Source: Acinetobacter bereziniae (lineage in GTDB: Bacteria > Pseudomonadota > Gammaproteobacteria > Pseudomonadales > Moraxellaceae). From it: a DNA stretch of 44,490 nucleotides. Location of the stretch: positions 1-44,490 of the forward strand of contig WNDP01000019.1 in NCBI GenBank assembly GCA_009912575.1, read 5' to 3'. The notes beneath the pieces are model-generated. The model searched no databases, was not told where the DNA came from, and saw nothing but the letters and a program-made list of their open reading frames with translations. Of the stretch, positions 25,655 through 34,720 are shown piece after piece. The position numbers were made by a program, and so were the translations under genes. Numbering within the stretch: position 1 is the first letter of the stretch; each line of letters begins with the position of its first letter.

Positions 25655-27664
25655 ATGAAAATGAAGGTATTTAAATTAAGTGCATTATGTATGTTGTCGA
25701 TGGGTTTAGGGCAGTGGACCTATGCTGAATCTGAACGTACTACGCTACCAAAGTTTCAGGCCAAAGACATTCCAGCCCAATGTAATGCAAAAATTGCTGA
25801 TGTAAAAAGCAAACTTGCTGAATTTGCCAAACTCAAATTAAAAAATAATGCGCCAGCTGGTAATGTATTGGCGAAGTGGGATGAAATTTTTGCTGAGTTT
25901 GAAGATTTTTATGGTCCTATTAATTTGATGAGCAATGTTGATCCAGACGCAGCATTACGTAAAGCTGCTGATGATTGCGAGGTCAAAATTAGCCAATTCC
26001 AGACTGAAGTGTATCAAGACGCTAAGCTGTATCAGCAGATTAAAAAAACCAAAGCCAATAATGAGATTGACGTTAAATATCGCCAAGATATTTTAGATGG
26101 CTTTGAAGATACAGGCGTTCAGCTCTCCGCTGAAAAACAAGCACGTTTAAAAGTAATTTTGGATGAGTTGACCAAGATCCAACAAGAATATGCGCGTAAC
26201 GTTCGCGATAATCCAGAAAAATTAGAATTTACACCTACAGAGCTAAAAGGTTTACCTGAAAGTTATATCGCCAATTTAAAGAAAAATGAAAAAGGTAACT
26301 ATTTATTGGGCTTTGATTATCCCGAATATCGTCCTTTTATGGAGTTGGCTGACAGCGATGATGCGCGTAAACGTTATCAAATTGCCTATACACGCCGTGG
26401 AACTGAAAAGAATTTAGTCTTGCTCAAACAAGCCATTGATCTGCGTCATGAGTTAGCACAACTCTTTGGTAAAGCCAGTTATGCCGATTGGGCATTGAAA
26501 AACCGTATGGCGAAAAATCCTGAAACGGTCAATAAGTTCCTCAAAGAGGTACACAATACTGTCGCTCCATTAGAAAAACAAGAAGTTCAGGCTCTACGTG
26601 AGTTTAAAGCCAAAACTTTAAACATCCCCGTTGAAAAAGCTGAAATTAATCGTTGGAGCGAAGCGTATTGGAGTGAAAAATTACGCCAAGATAAGTACCA
26701 AATCGACCAAGAAAAAATGCGTGAATATTTCCCAACACAAGCTTCACAAGATTGGTTATTTGCCATTTCATCTCACTTGTATGGGATCGATTTTAAGCCT
26801 GCCAAAGTCGATGTTTGGCAAGATGAAGTTGAATATTACGATGTAATCGATAAGCAGACAGGACAGCTTCTAGGTGGTCTGTATATGGACAAGTTTCCAC
26901 GTGAAGGCAAATATGGTCATGCTGCAGTTTGGGGAGTAAGAGGCGGAAGTACATTGACCCACCGTAAACCGATTTCTGCTTTAGTCACTAACTTTAACCG
27001 TAAAGGCTTAAATAGTGATGAATTAGAAACTTTTGTCCATGAATTTGGCCATGCTTTACATGGCATTTTGTCAAATACACGCTATGCCTCGCAGTCAGGT
27101 ACTTCTGTAGAACGTGACTTCGTGGAAGCACCTTCTCAAATGTATGAGGAATGGGCACGTCGTAAAGAAACGCTTTCAACTTTGGCAGATTATTGTAAGC
27201 CAGCATGTCCTCGTATCGATGACGAACTGATCGGAAAACTTAAAGCGGTTAAAAACTATGGACGTGGTTTATTTTATTCACGTCAGACCTTGTATGCACA
27301 ATATGATATGGCATTGCATACCGCAAATGCATTGAAAATCCAACCCATGGACGTCTGGAAAAATCTAGAAGCTCAAACAGCTTTAGGTTATGTGCCTACG
27401 ACGGAATTTCCTGGTCAGTTTGGTCATATTATGGGAGGTTATCAAGTCGGTTATTACGGGTATATGTGGTCTGAAGTGTTGGCCTTAGACATGCTTTCAG
27501 CATTTGGCGATAACTTAAATAATCCAGAAGTTGGCGCACGTTATCGTAAAACAATCTTATCGCAAGGTGGGCAAAAGAAAGCTGAAAAATTGGTGGTTGA
27601 TTTCTTAGGTAGAGCACCAGATAACAAAGCATTCTTTCAAGAAATTATGGGGCAACGTAATTAA
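25655..27664 (+). CDS. Exported M3-family metallopeptidase (Dcp/oligopeptidase A type)
   Basis: A zinc metallopeptidase of the M3 family (thimet oligopeptidase/Dcp type), about 669 residues. The active site is HEFGH (462-466), and the third ligand is the Glu of DFVEAPSQ (about 491). The N-terminus is a signal peptide (KLSALCMLSMGLGQWTYA), so unlike cytoplasmic Dcp it should act in the periplasm or outside. The ATG at 25655 is chosen because GGAGA lies just before it; the open frame extends to 25598 without a ribosome site. It sits between binding proteins and permeases, as expected for trimming peptides before import. Terminal specificity not determined. Confidence 0.93.
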   Translation: MKMKVFKLSALCMLSMGLGQWTYAESERTTLPKFQAKDIPAQCNAKIADVKSKLAEFAKLKLKNNAPAGNVLAKWDEIFAEFEDFYGPINLMSNVDPDAALRKAADDCEVKISQFQTEVYQDAKLYQQIKKTKANNEIDVKYRQDILDGFEDTGVQLSAEKQARLKVILDELTKIQQEYARNVRDNPEKLEFTPTELKGLPESYIANLKKNEKGNYLLGFDYPEYRPFMELADSDDARKRYQIAYTRRGTEKNLVLLKQAIDLRHELAQLFGKASYADWALKNRMAKNPETVNKFLKEVHNTVAPLEKQEVQALREFKAKTLNIPVEKAEINRWSEAYWSEKLRQDKYQIDQEKMREYFPTQASQDWLFAISSHLYGIDFKPAKVDVWQDEVEYYDVIDKQTGQLLGGLYMDKFPREGKYGHAAVWGVRGGSTLTHRKPISALVTNFNRKGLNSDELETFVHEFGHALHGILSNTRYASQSGTSVERDFVEAPSQMYEEWARRKETLSTLADYCKPACPRIDDELIGKLKAVKNYGRGLFYSRQTLYAQYDMALHTANALKIQPMDVWKNLEAQTALGYVPTTEFPGQFGHIMGGYQVGYYGYMWSEVLALDMLSAFGDNLNNPEVGARYRKTILSQGGQKKAEKLVVDFLGRAPDNKAFFQEIMGQRN

Positions 27665-27678
27665 AAGGAATTAGAACT

Positions 27679-28617
27679 ATGTTGGCATATATCACACGTC
27701 GTATATGGCAAATGATTCCTACCATGTTGGGAGTTGTGTTGCTGATTTTCTTTTTATTTAATTGGGTGGGTGGCGATCCTGCTTATATCCTTGCAGGAAA
27801 AATGGCGAATCCTGAACAAATCGAAAACATTCGTCAGCAATTGGGTGTAGACCAGCCATACTATATTCAACTTTGGATTTTTATTAAACAAATTATCACC
27901 TTTGATTATGGTTTTAGTTGGAGCACTGGTGAGTCCGTTTCAAATATTATTTTAACCCGACTAGGCCCATCGCTCACCATCATTATCCCACTGACGATTC
28001 TACAAACTGTGATTTCAATCATTTTGGCATTGGCTGTTGCATCGGTTCGTGGTTCTTTAACAGATCGAATGGTAATGTTGCTGTGTACCATCGGTATGTC
28101 GATCAGTATTTTGGTGTATATCATTGTATTTCAATACAGTCTTGCTTATCAGTTAGGTTGGTTCCCTGTGCAAGGATGGAGTGACAGCCTGACAGGAAAT
28201 TTATTTGAATATGCATTACTGCCTATTTTAATTATGTTGGTGGTCAGTATTGCGCCTACATTACGGCTTTATCGCAGCTTTATTTTGGATGAAGTCAATC
28301 AGGATTATGTCAGAACTGCTCGTGCAAAAGGCGTAGGGGAAGGACGTATCTTGGGGATTCATGTGCTTCGTAATGCTTCCATTCCGATTATTACTGATGT
28401 GATGGCGAGCCTGCCTGCGTTATTGATTGGTGCATTTTTAATTGAGCGCTTTTTTGGTATTCCTGGAATCGGGCGAGAGGTCATCATTGCGGTAGAACGT
28501 AGTGATTTTCCTGTGATTAAAGCCATTACTGTGTATGTCGCAGCCGCAACCATGATTTTTAATCTCATCGCTGATTTGATTTATAAAGTGGTTGATCCAC
28601 GCGTACAGTTGAAGTAG
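27679..28617 (+). CDS. Dipeptide/oligopeptide ABC permease, DppB/OppB type
   Basis: A 312-residue inner-membrane permease of the binding-protein-dependent transport family, DppB/OppB/GsiC type. It starts MLAYITRRIWQMIPTMLGVVLLIFFLF, a typical first helix, and has the N-terminal GGDPA and LGVDQPYYIQLW. The EAA motif is seen in VRTARAKGVGEGRILGIHVLRNA (about 213-235), the contact with the ATPase. AAAAGGAATT precedes the ATG. It lies 14 bases after the peptidase. Confidence 0.93.
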   Translation: MLAYITRRIWQMIPTMLGVVLLIFFLFNWVGGDPAYILAGKMANPEQIENIRQQLGVDQPYYIQLWIFIKQIITFDYGFSWSTGESVSNIILTRLGPSLTIIIPLTILQTVISIILALAVASVRGSLTDRMVMLLCTIGMSISILVYIIVFQYSLAYQLGWFPVQGWSDSLTGNLFEYALLPILIMLVVSIAPTLRLYRSFILDEVNQDYVRTARAKGVGEGRILGIHVLRNASIPIITDVMASLPALLIGAFLIERFFGIPGIGREVIIAVERSDFPVIKAITVYVAAATMIFNLIADLIYKVVDPRVQLK

Positions 28618-28622
28618 GTGGA

Positions 28623-29765
28623 ATGATGCTTGGAATTTTCGCTAAAAAAGTAGAAGTACACGATCAACAGGCTTCTCCGGGTCTATGGCGTTTAGCAATG
28701 CGACGCTTAAAAGCCGACCGCGTTGCCATGGTGTCGTTAGGGGTGTTGTTCTGTTATTTCGTCATCTTGATTTTATCCATGACAGGTGTCATCGCTTCGA
28801 ACTGGAACAAAGAGGTTGCTGAAAGTTATGCACCTCCAACCTTTATTGGAGCTGATCAAACAGCACAAAATACTGCTAAAAAGGCAGTCAATGCTGAAGC
28901 ATTACCTGAAAACCCTGTTGATCCTTTAAAAGATGTTATTAAAGAACTGAATACCCAAATTGCATCTGAACAGGTTTCAGGCAGTGCAGTGGATTATTAT
29001 GGTGTACAAGATCCACTGGCAGAAGATATGAAGGTCATTGATCAGCAATTAGGTGGACATTTGCTAGATCAGCAAAGTGAGTTGAAAAAAACCTTGCCTT
29101 TCGGCGCTGATAAATGGGGGCAGGATGTTGTATTAAAGACCATAAAAGGCGCTGAAACCTCGATTGTAGTTGGATTGGTTTCTGCATTGCTGGCTGTGGT
29201 AATTGGTACATTTCTTGGGGCAATTGCAGGTTATTTTGGCGGATGGGTTGATGACGTTCTAAATTGGTTTTATAGCATTTTTACCTCTATTCCCTATTTA
29301 TTATTGGTCTTGGCAATTGCAGCTGTACTTCAGCAAAAAGGTATTTTATCGATTGTTTTGATTTTGGGTTTAACTGGTTGGACAGGCGTGTTTCGTTTAA
29401 TCCGTGCTGAATATATGAAGCATACTTCACGTGAATATGTGCTTGCCGCTAAAGCCATTGGGGTCAGTCATCTACGACGAATGTTTGTACATATCTTTCC
29501 AAATGTGAGTCATATTGCGCTGGTTCAAATGTCAATTTTGGTGGTTTCATTCATTAAGTCCGAAGTGATTTTAAGTTTCCTTGGTTTCGGGGTTCCAGTC
29601 GGTGTCGTGTCATGGGGCAGTATGCTGAATGAAGCACAAAGTGAGTTGATTTTAGGGAAATGGTGGCAGTTGGTCGCAGCATCGGTTGCGATGGCTGTAT
29701 TGGTCACCGCATTTTCAATGTTTACAGATGCATTACGTGATGCATTAGACCCTAAATTAAAATAA
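28623..29765 (+). CDS. Dipeptide/oligopeptide ABC permease, DppC/OppC type
   Basis: A 380-residue permease of the DppC/OppC type. An N-terminal segment (about residues 30-55) is followed by a hydrophilic stretch of roughly 100 residues, then LPFGADKWGQDVV, the usual entry into the core permease domain, and the EAA loop AAKAIGVSHLRRMFVHIFPN. The stretch before the core is longer than in usual OppC proteins (about 300 residues in all). Two ATG codons in tandem (28623, 28626) make the exact start uncertain. It lies five bases after the oppB-type gene. Confidence 0.92.
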   Translation: MMLGIFAKKVEVHDQQASPGLWRLAMRRLKADRVAMVSLGVLFCYFVILILSMTGVIASNWNKEVAESYAPPTFIGADQTAQNTAKKAVNAEALPENPVDPLKDVIKELNTQIASEQVSGSAVDYYGVQDPLAEDMKVIDQQLGGHLLDQQSELKKTLPFGADKWGQDVVLKTIKGAETSIVVGLVSALLAVVIGTFLGAIAGYFGGWVDDVLNWFYSIFTSIPYLLLVLAIAAVLQQKGILSIVLILGLTGWTGVFRLIRAEYMKHTSREYVLAAKAIGVSHLRRMFVHIFPNVSHIALVQMSILVVSFIKSEVILSFLGFGVPVGVVSWGSMLNEAQSELILGKWWQLVAASVAMAVLVTAFSMFTDALRDALDPKLK

Positions 29766-29776
29766 GGAGTGTAAAA

Positions 29777-31514
29777 ATGTCAGAACAAAATGTGACTCCT
29801 CCTGTACTTCTGAGTGTCGAAGATCTGAGTGTGAGTTTTAAAGGGGAGAATAAGCAGTTCATCGAAACGGTGAAAGGCATTTCCTTTCAGATTCCAGCCA
29901 ATACCACTGTGGCATTGGTGGGTGAGTCTGGGAGTGGTAAGTCGGTGACCTCATTGGCAACGATGGATTTACTCCCAAAAGGGCAGTCTCGTATCGCTGA
30001 AAAAAGTAAAATTATTTTTGAAGGGCAAGATTTACTGCGTTTGACGACAACACAAATGCGTAAGATTTGTGGTAAAGAGATTGCCATGATTTTTCAGGAA
30101 CCGATGTCATCACTTAATCCTGTGTTTACTGTCGGTGATCAAATTGCTGAAATTCTACGCATTCACTTAAACATGGGGCGTAAGCAAGCCCGACAACGTG
30201 CGCTTGAATTACTCACTGAAGTAGGTATTCCTACACCAGAAACGAAAATTGATGCTTATCCCAATCAACTTTCTGGTGGTCAGCAGCAACGTGTCATGAT
30301 TGCAATGGCAATTGCCTGTGTGTGAACCGAAATTACTGATCGCAGATGAACCGACCACAGCACTAGATGTCACCATACAAAAACAGATCTTAGATTTGCT
30401 CGAAACTTTACGCAAACGTCGTCAAATGTCGATGCTATTTATTACTCATGATTTGGCTTTGGTGAATGAGATAGCTGATCAAGTCATTGTAATGCGTCAT
30501 GGTGAAATCCGTGAATATGGCTTAGCCAAAGAGGTATTGGAACGCCCGCAAGATCCCTATACCAAAGCTTTACTCTTGTGCCGACCAACATTATCCCATC
30601 GCCCTTATCGCTTACCTGTCATCAATGACTTTCTTAAGCAACAACAAGATGGGCAACTGGTGGAAGATGTACAGTTATCTGAAATAAAAATTACTGAAAG
30701 AAAACGTGGTTTGGTGGGAGGAGAGGAAATTATTCTTGACGTACAGAATTTGAAGAAATCATTTTTTAGCCGAAAGGGATTTTTTGGAAAAGAGGAATAT
30801 CAAGCGGTTAAAGGTGCTTCTTTTCAACTCGCCAAAGGCAAAACTTTGGGTCTAGTCGGTGAGTCCGGTTCTGGTAAGACTACGATTGGCTTATTGCTGA
30901 TGCGTCTACAACAAGCCACAGGTGGTCAGGCTTTATTTCAGGGTAAAGACATTTTAGCGATGTCTGAAAAAGAGTTTAGGCAGTACCAACGTAAAATTCA
31001 GATTATTTTCCAAAACCCATATGCTTCACTAAATCCACGTTTTACTGTTGGACAGATTTTGATGGAGCCCATGCAAATTCATGGTATCGGTAGCAACGAT
31101 GCAGAACGTAAACGCTTGGCCTTAGAGTTGTTGGATAAAGTCAGTTTACCTGTACAGGCCTTTGATCGTTATCCGCATGAGTTTTCTGGTGGTCAGCGTC
31201 AACGGATTGCGATTGCTCGTTGTTTAACTTTAAAACCTGAAATTTTGATCTGTGATGAATCGGTATCTGCACTTGATGTATCTGTTCAAGCCCAAGTTTT
31301 AAACTTACTTCAGGATTTACAGGATGAGTTTGGATTGAGTTATATTTTTATTTCACATGATTTATCTGTGGTGAAATATATTTCTGATCAGATCATGGTG
31401 ATGAATCATGGTGATATTGTCGAAATTGCCAATTCTGATGAATTGTATCAATCACCACAACATGAGTATACCAAACGGTTACTGAGTGCAATTCCACAAG
31501 CTGTGGTTGAGTAA
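29777..31514 (+). pseudogene. Fused double ABC ATPase of peptide transporter, frame broken at (TG)4 near 30317
   Basis: A single gene for both ATPases of a peptide ABC transporter (like YejF or GsiA), about 577 residues if repaired. NBD1 has Walker A GESGSGKS, the Q-loop IFQEPMSSLNP and signature LSGGQQQR, then the frame runs into TGA at 30323-30325. The next frame (30300-31514) resumes with CEPKLLIADEPTTALDV (Walker B) and carries all of NBD2: GESGSGKTT, IIFQNPYASLNPRF, FSGGQRQR and ILICDESVSALD. The break falls in a TG repeat: loss of one base, or of two TG units (TGTGTGTG to TGTG), restores IACEPKLLI. AAGGAG precedes the start. It may be a pseudogene, a slippage switch, or a sequencing error. 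Confidence 0.85.
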
Positions 31515-31536
31515 CTGTCCTGATCCGATGCAAATC

Positions 31537-31565
31537 AAAAAGCCACTCAATCGAGTGGCTTTCTA
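31537..31565. terminator. Two-way terminator between ATPase and rluB
   Basis: AAAGCCACTC at 31539-31548 pairs perfectly with GAGTGGCTTT at 31553-31562 across the four-base loop AATC. A-rich sequence precedes it and Ts follow, so it can end the peptide operon from the left and rluB from the right. Confidence 0.88.
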
Positions 31566-31585
31566 GCGTTCAGTCTATGCATGAC

Positions 31586-32794
31586 TTAAAACTTTTTAAA
31601 ACCTTTATTCACTACAAAAGGCTTTTTCTTTTCAGGTTGTTCACTACGTTCTTGACGGTTTGAATAGTCACGACGGTCATTGGTGTAACGATCATCTGAG
31701 CGGTTACGGTTTTGTTGCGAACCATAGCGGTTTTCAGAACGGTTGTTGTTAAAGCTATTGCCACGATTATCTGCACGATCATTATTGTAGTTGTTGCCAC
31801 CAGAACGGGCTTTATTGAAACGGTTTTCAGAACGCTCATTGCGCTGATCAGCACGATTTTCAGTGCGGTTTTGCCCGTATTGATTGATAGTTTGCTGAGA
31901 ATCACGACGATCATTTTGATGGTTGTTAGATTCTTCAGTTTCGCTATCACGGCGTTGTTGACGTAAGAAACTACCACCACGACGTGCAGCCATTGGTTTA
32001 TCTTGCATACGCTCTGTACGGCGTTTAGCCATACCAAATAGACCTGTACCTTGACGTGGTTTCAGTTCTACAGCTTTAGTCAAATTATCAATATAAGTTT
32101 TATCAAGTTCCATCCAACGACCTGTACGAAGTTCACGAGGCAAAATCACGGTACCGTAACGTGTACGGAGTAGGCGACTTACTTTTAAACCTTGTGATTC
32201 AAAAATACGGCGAACCTCACGGTTACGACCTTCTTTTACAACGACTTGGTACCAGCGATTGATCCCTTCACCACCAATTTCAGAGAAAGATTCAAATTTA
32301 GCTGGACCATCATCTAAAACAACGCCATTTGTCATGTTGTTTTTAAGTTGAGGCATGACTTCTCCCATGACACGAACGGCATATTCACGTTCGATTTCAT
32401 TTGAGGGATGCATTAAACGATTGGCAAGTTCACCATCATTTGTGAAAAGCAATAAACCTGTAGAGTTAATGTCTAAACGACCCACCATGACCCAACGGTC
32501 ATTGGCAATTGGTGGTAAATGATCAAACACGGTCGGGCGAGATTCTGGATCATTACGTGAGCAGATTTCACCTTCTGGTTTATAGTAAATCAAGACACGA
32601 CGACGGATCTCATCTTCAATCTGGAACTGAACTTTACGACCATCGATGCGAAGCTCATCACCTGGTTCGATACGTTCGCCCACTTGAGCAACCTGCCCAT
32701 TGACACTAACACGACCAGCGGCAATGACCTCTTCCATATAACGGCGAGAGCCCAGACCAACTCGTGCGAGTACCTTTTGCAATTTTTCACTCAT
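31586..32794 (-). CDS. rluB: 23S rRNA pseudouridine synthase RluB with a long Asn/Arg-rich tail
   Basis: RluB makes pseudouridine 2605 of 23S rRNA (E. coli numbering). The 402-residue protein has an N-terminal S4 RNA-binding domain (KVLARVGLGSRRYMEEVI) and the RsuA-type catalytic core with MVGRLDINSTGLLLFTNDG, where the Asp of RLD is catalytic, and EREYAVRV. A low-complexity tail of about 120 residues, rich in Asn, Arg, Asp and Gln, follows; E. coli RluB (291 residues) has a much shorter basic tail. It lies after scpAB, an arrangement common in bacteria. Confidence 0.93.
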   Translation of the reverse strand: MSEKLQKVLARVGLGSRRYMEEVIAAGRVSVNGQVAQVGERIEPGDELRIDGRKVQFQIEDEIRRRVLIYYKPEGEICSRNDPESRPTVFDHLPPIANDRWVMVGRLDINSTGLLLFTNDGELANRLMHPSNEIEREYAVRVMGEVMPQLKNNMTNGVVLDDGPAKFESFSEIGGEGINRWYQVVVKEGRNREVRRIFESQGLKVSRLLRTRYGTVILPRELRTGRWMELDKTYIDNLTKAVELKPRQGTGLFGMAKRRTERMQDKPMAARRGGSFLRQQRRDSETEESNNHQNDRRDSQQTINQYGQNRTENRADQRNERSENRFNKARSGGNNYNNDRADNRGNSFNNNRSENRYGSQQNRNRSDDRYTNDRRDYSNRQERSEQPEKKKPFVVNKGFKKF

Positions 32795-32835
32795 GACAGC
32801 ATAACCTTAGAAATAATCATCAACAGTGCACCTAT

Positions 32836-33426
32836 TTAAGACTTTGGCGCTTGCGCATCCAAAGCCAAAAAAGCTTCCTTGGCGTCCTGTAGGGGAGGCA
32901 ATTGGTCTAAAGACACTAGACCAAAGGCATTTAAAAATTGTGGCGTTGTTACCAACAACGCGGGTCTTCCTGGGAGTTCACGGTAACCAGATTCTTTAAT
33001 CCAGTTCCAATCAAATAAAGTCCTGAGTATTTGACTATTATTTGTCACTCCTCGAATTTGCTCAATATCAGCACGGGTTACAGGCTGATGATAAGCGATC
33101 ACTGCAACAGTTTCTAACAGCGAAGGAGATAATCGAGTTGGTCGATCCGGCCAAACCTGTGCAATCATATTGCGGTATTTTGCACGGACCTGAAAACGAT
33201 AACCTTGAGCTATTTCAATCAACTCAATAGAACGACCATGTTGTAAAACAGACAGTTGCTGTAAGTATTGTTGCAACTGTTGTTTAGAATATTGATTTTG
33301 AAATGCTTCTTTTAAACGTGCCAAAGAGACAGGGGCATCACTTGCAAAGATAATCGCTTCAAGTTGCATCAGAACTTCATGATGTAATTCATCAACATTA
33401 AATACATTATTTTGATCTATGGTCAT
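32836..33426 (-). CDS. scpB: Segregation and condensation protein B
   Basis: ScpB is a kleisin-complex subunit (winged helix) that works with SMC and ScpA in chromosome condensation. The 196-residue protein has the family sequence LEAIIFASDAPVSLARL near 22-38 and SPSLLETVAVIAYHQPVTRADIEQIRGV, then LPGRPALLVTTPQFLNAFGL. Its ATG overlaps the scpA stop by four bases (ATGA), showing translational coupling. Confidence 0.95.
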   Translation of the reverse strand: MTIDQNNVFNVDELHHEVLMQLEAIIFASDAPVSLARLKEAFQNQYSKQQLQQYLQQLSVLQHGRSIELIEIAQGYRFQVRAKYRNMIAQVWPDRPTRLSPSLLETVAVIAYHQPVTRADIEQIRGVTNNSQILRTLFDWNWIKESGYRELPGRPALLVTTPQFLNAFGLVSLDQLPPLQDAKEAFLALDAQAPKS

Positions 33427-34214
33427 GCACTTGCACCTTGAATGGAAAGAGGAGCTTCGACACCAGATGAAATAATTTGAACTTTTTGCTGACGGGTCAG
33501 CTCTAAGATTGCCATAAATGTAACCACCATGCCCATACGACCTTGGTTTGGTTTAAGCAAATCTTGAAAACTGAGCACTTCACCAGATTGGGTCATATAT
33601 TCAATATAAGCAATACGTTCTTCAAGCAGTACAGGTTCTTGCTCAATTTTATGGGTGATCGGTTCAGGTCGGTTAAAAATGCAGTAAAGTGCATCTTTTA
33701 ACATGTTGACGTCATAACCTTCATAAACTTTTGGAATTTCACCAATTGCCACATGGCTAGCAAAAGTATCTCGGTCTAAAACAGGCATTTGCCCTAAACG
33801 CTCAGCTGCTTGTTTAATTCGTAAATAAGTTTCTAAACGGTCAATAAGTTCTTGTTTTGGATCTTTTTCGATATTGATTGTTTTTGGTTTTGGTAATAAT
33901 AATCGCGATTTCAAATCAGCTAACAGTGCCGCCATGACCATATAGTCAGCAGTGAGTTCAATATTAAGCGATTTCATATTGTCCATATAAGACAGATATT
34001 GAGTTGCGATTGGAGCAATATCCAGTTGTAAAAGATCAAAACCGTTTTTTTGAATGAGATAAATTAAAAAGTCGAGTGGTCCTTCGAAATGTTCAAGCAG
34101 AATTTCGAATGCAGCAGGAGGAATGTATAAGTCCTCTGGAATTTCTTCTTGCCATTCATCCAATACACGGATGTTGGAAATAGATTCCATAGGATGATGA
34201 GTTGCTTGAGTCAT
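33423..34214 (-). CDS. scpA: Segregation and condensation protein A
   Basis: ScpA is the kleisin partner of SMC/ScpB. The 263-residue protein carries the N-terminal FEGPLDFLIYLIQKNGFDLLQLDI (about 43-66), then TADYMVMAALLADLKSRLLLP, and the C-terminal winged-helix part with TFMAILELTRQQKV. It is the first gene of scpA-scpB-rluB. The ATG lacks a strong ribosome site. Confidence 0.95.
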   Translation of the reverse strand: MTQATHHPMESISNIRVLDEWQEEIPEDLYIPPAAFEILLEHFEGPLDFLIYLIQKNGFDLLQLDIAPIATQYLSYMDNMKSLNIELTADYMVMAALLADLKSRLLLPKPKTINIEKDPKQELIDRLETYLRIKQAAERLGQMPVLDRDTFASHVAIGEIPKVYEGYDVNMLKDALYCIFNRPEPITHKIEQEPVLLEERIAYIEYMTQSGEVLSFQDLLKPNQGRMGMVVTFMAILELTRQQKVQIISSGVEAPLSIQGASA

Positions 34215-34720
34215 TACAATTATTAGCCACGCGAATTTTCAAAGGCATGTTTATTCGTGCTACCACGCATAAAACAGTTGCTTTGGCGCAAGGTGGTGAC
34301 GAATTACGAAAAGATAGTAGGTGCATTTTAAAGTAAAAGTTCGCAGGAATACATTGCTAAATCATAAAAACGATAAAAAACCTGAAAATAAATAGGGAAT
34401 ATCACGTCACAAAATATGTCAGAGTGTCGATAAAATCATCGATAAGCTTAAAATATATTGTGAGATCATTGGCTTAAAGCAATCACGGGAGCAGAAAGTG
34501 AGTTGTGGTTGTTTTTGTTTAAGTTGTTGTAATAAAGGTTGTTTTTTGTTTGTGAGGGGTGTCTTGTTTTATATTGTTGCTGATCGGGAGAGTCGTCTAG
34601 GTCAATAAAAAAAGCATGAGGATCAGTCATGCTAAAGAGGGAACTGAATTAAAAAATATTTAGGTCTTAAGCTCCCTTGATTGGATGGGCGTATTGAATC
34701 CTGATCATTGAACTTGATAA
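34215..34720. other. Intergenic region between scpA and the porin gene
   Basis: About 500 bases without a supported gene. A 29-codon frame at 34247-34336 follows AAAGG but resembles nothing I know. The stretch 34500-34570 is strikingly T/G-rich on the plus strand (repeated GTTGTTTTT). It holds the scpA promoter and the porin terminator. Confidence 0.5.
34605..34633 (-). terminator. Rho-independent terminator for the TorF-type porin
   Basis: On the minus strand AGCATGA pairs with TCATGCT (plus-strand positions 34613-34619 and 34627-34633, 7-base loop), followed by a run of T. It lies about 90 bases beyond the porin stop. Confidence 0.8.

Noticed and set aside
30300-30325. Programmed +1 frameshift like that of prfB at the UGA in the double ATPase.
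   Set aside because: No CUU UGA-type slip codon and no Shine-Dalgarno-like spur before it; re-pairing of the GUG-reading tRNA on UGU would be poor.
34247-34336. 29-codon frame after an AAAGG in the scpA-porin gap.
   Set aside because: Too short, no family, could easily be chance.
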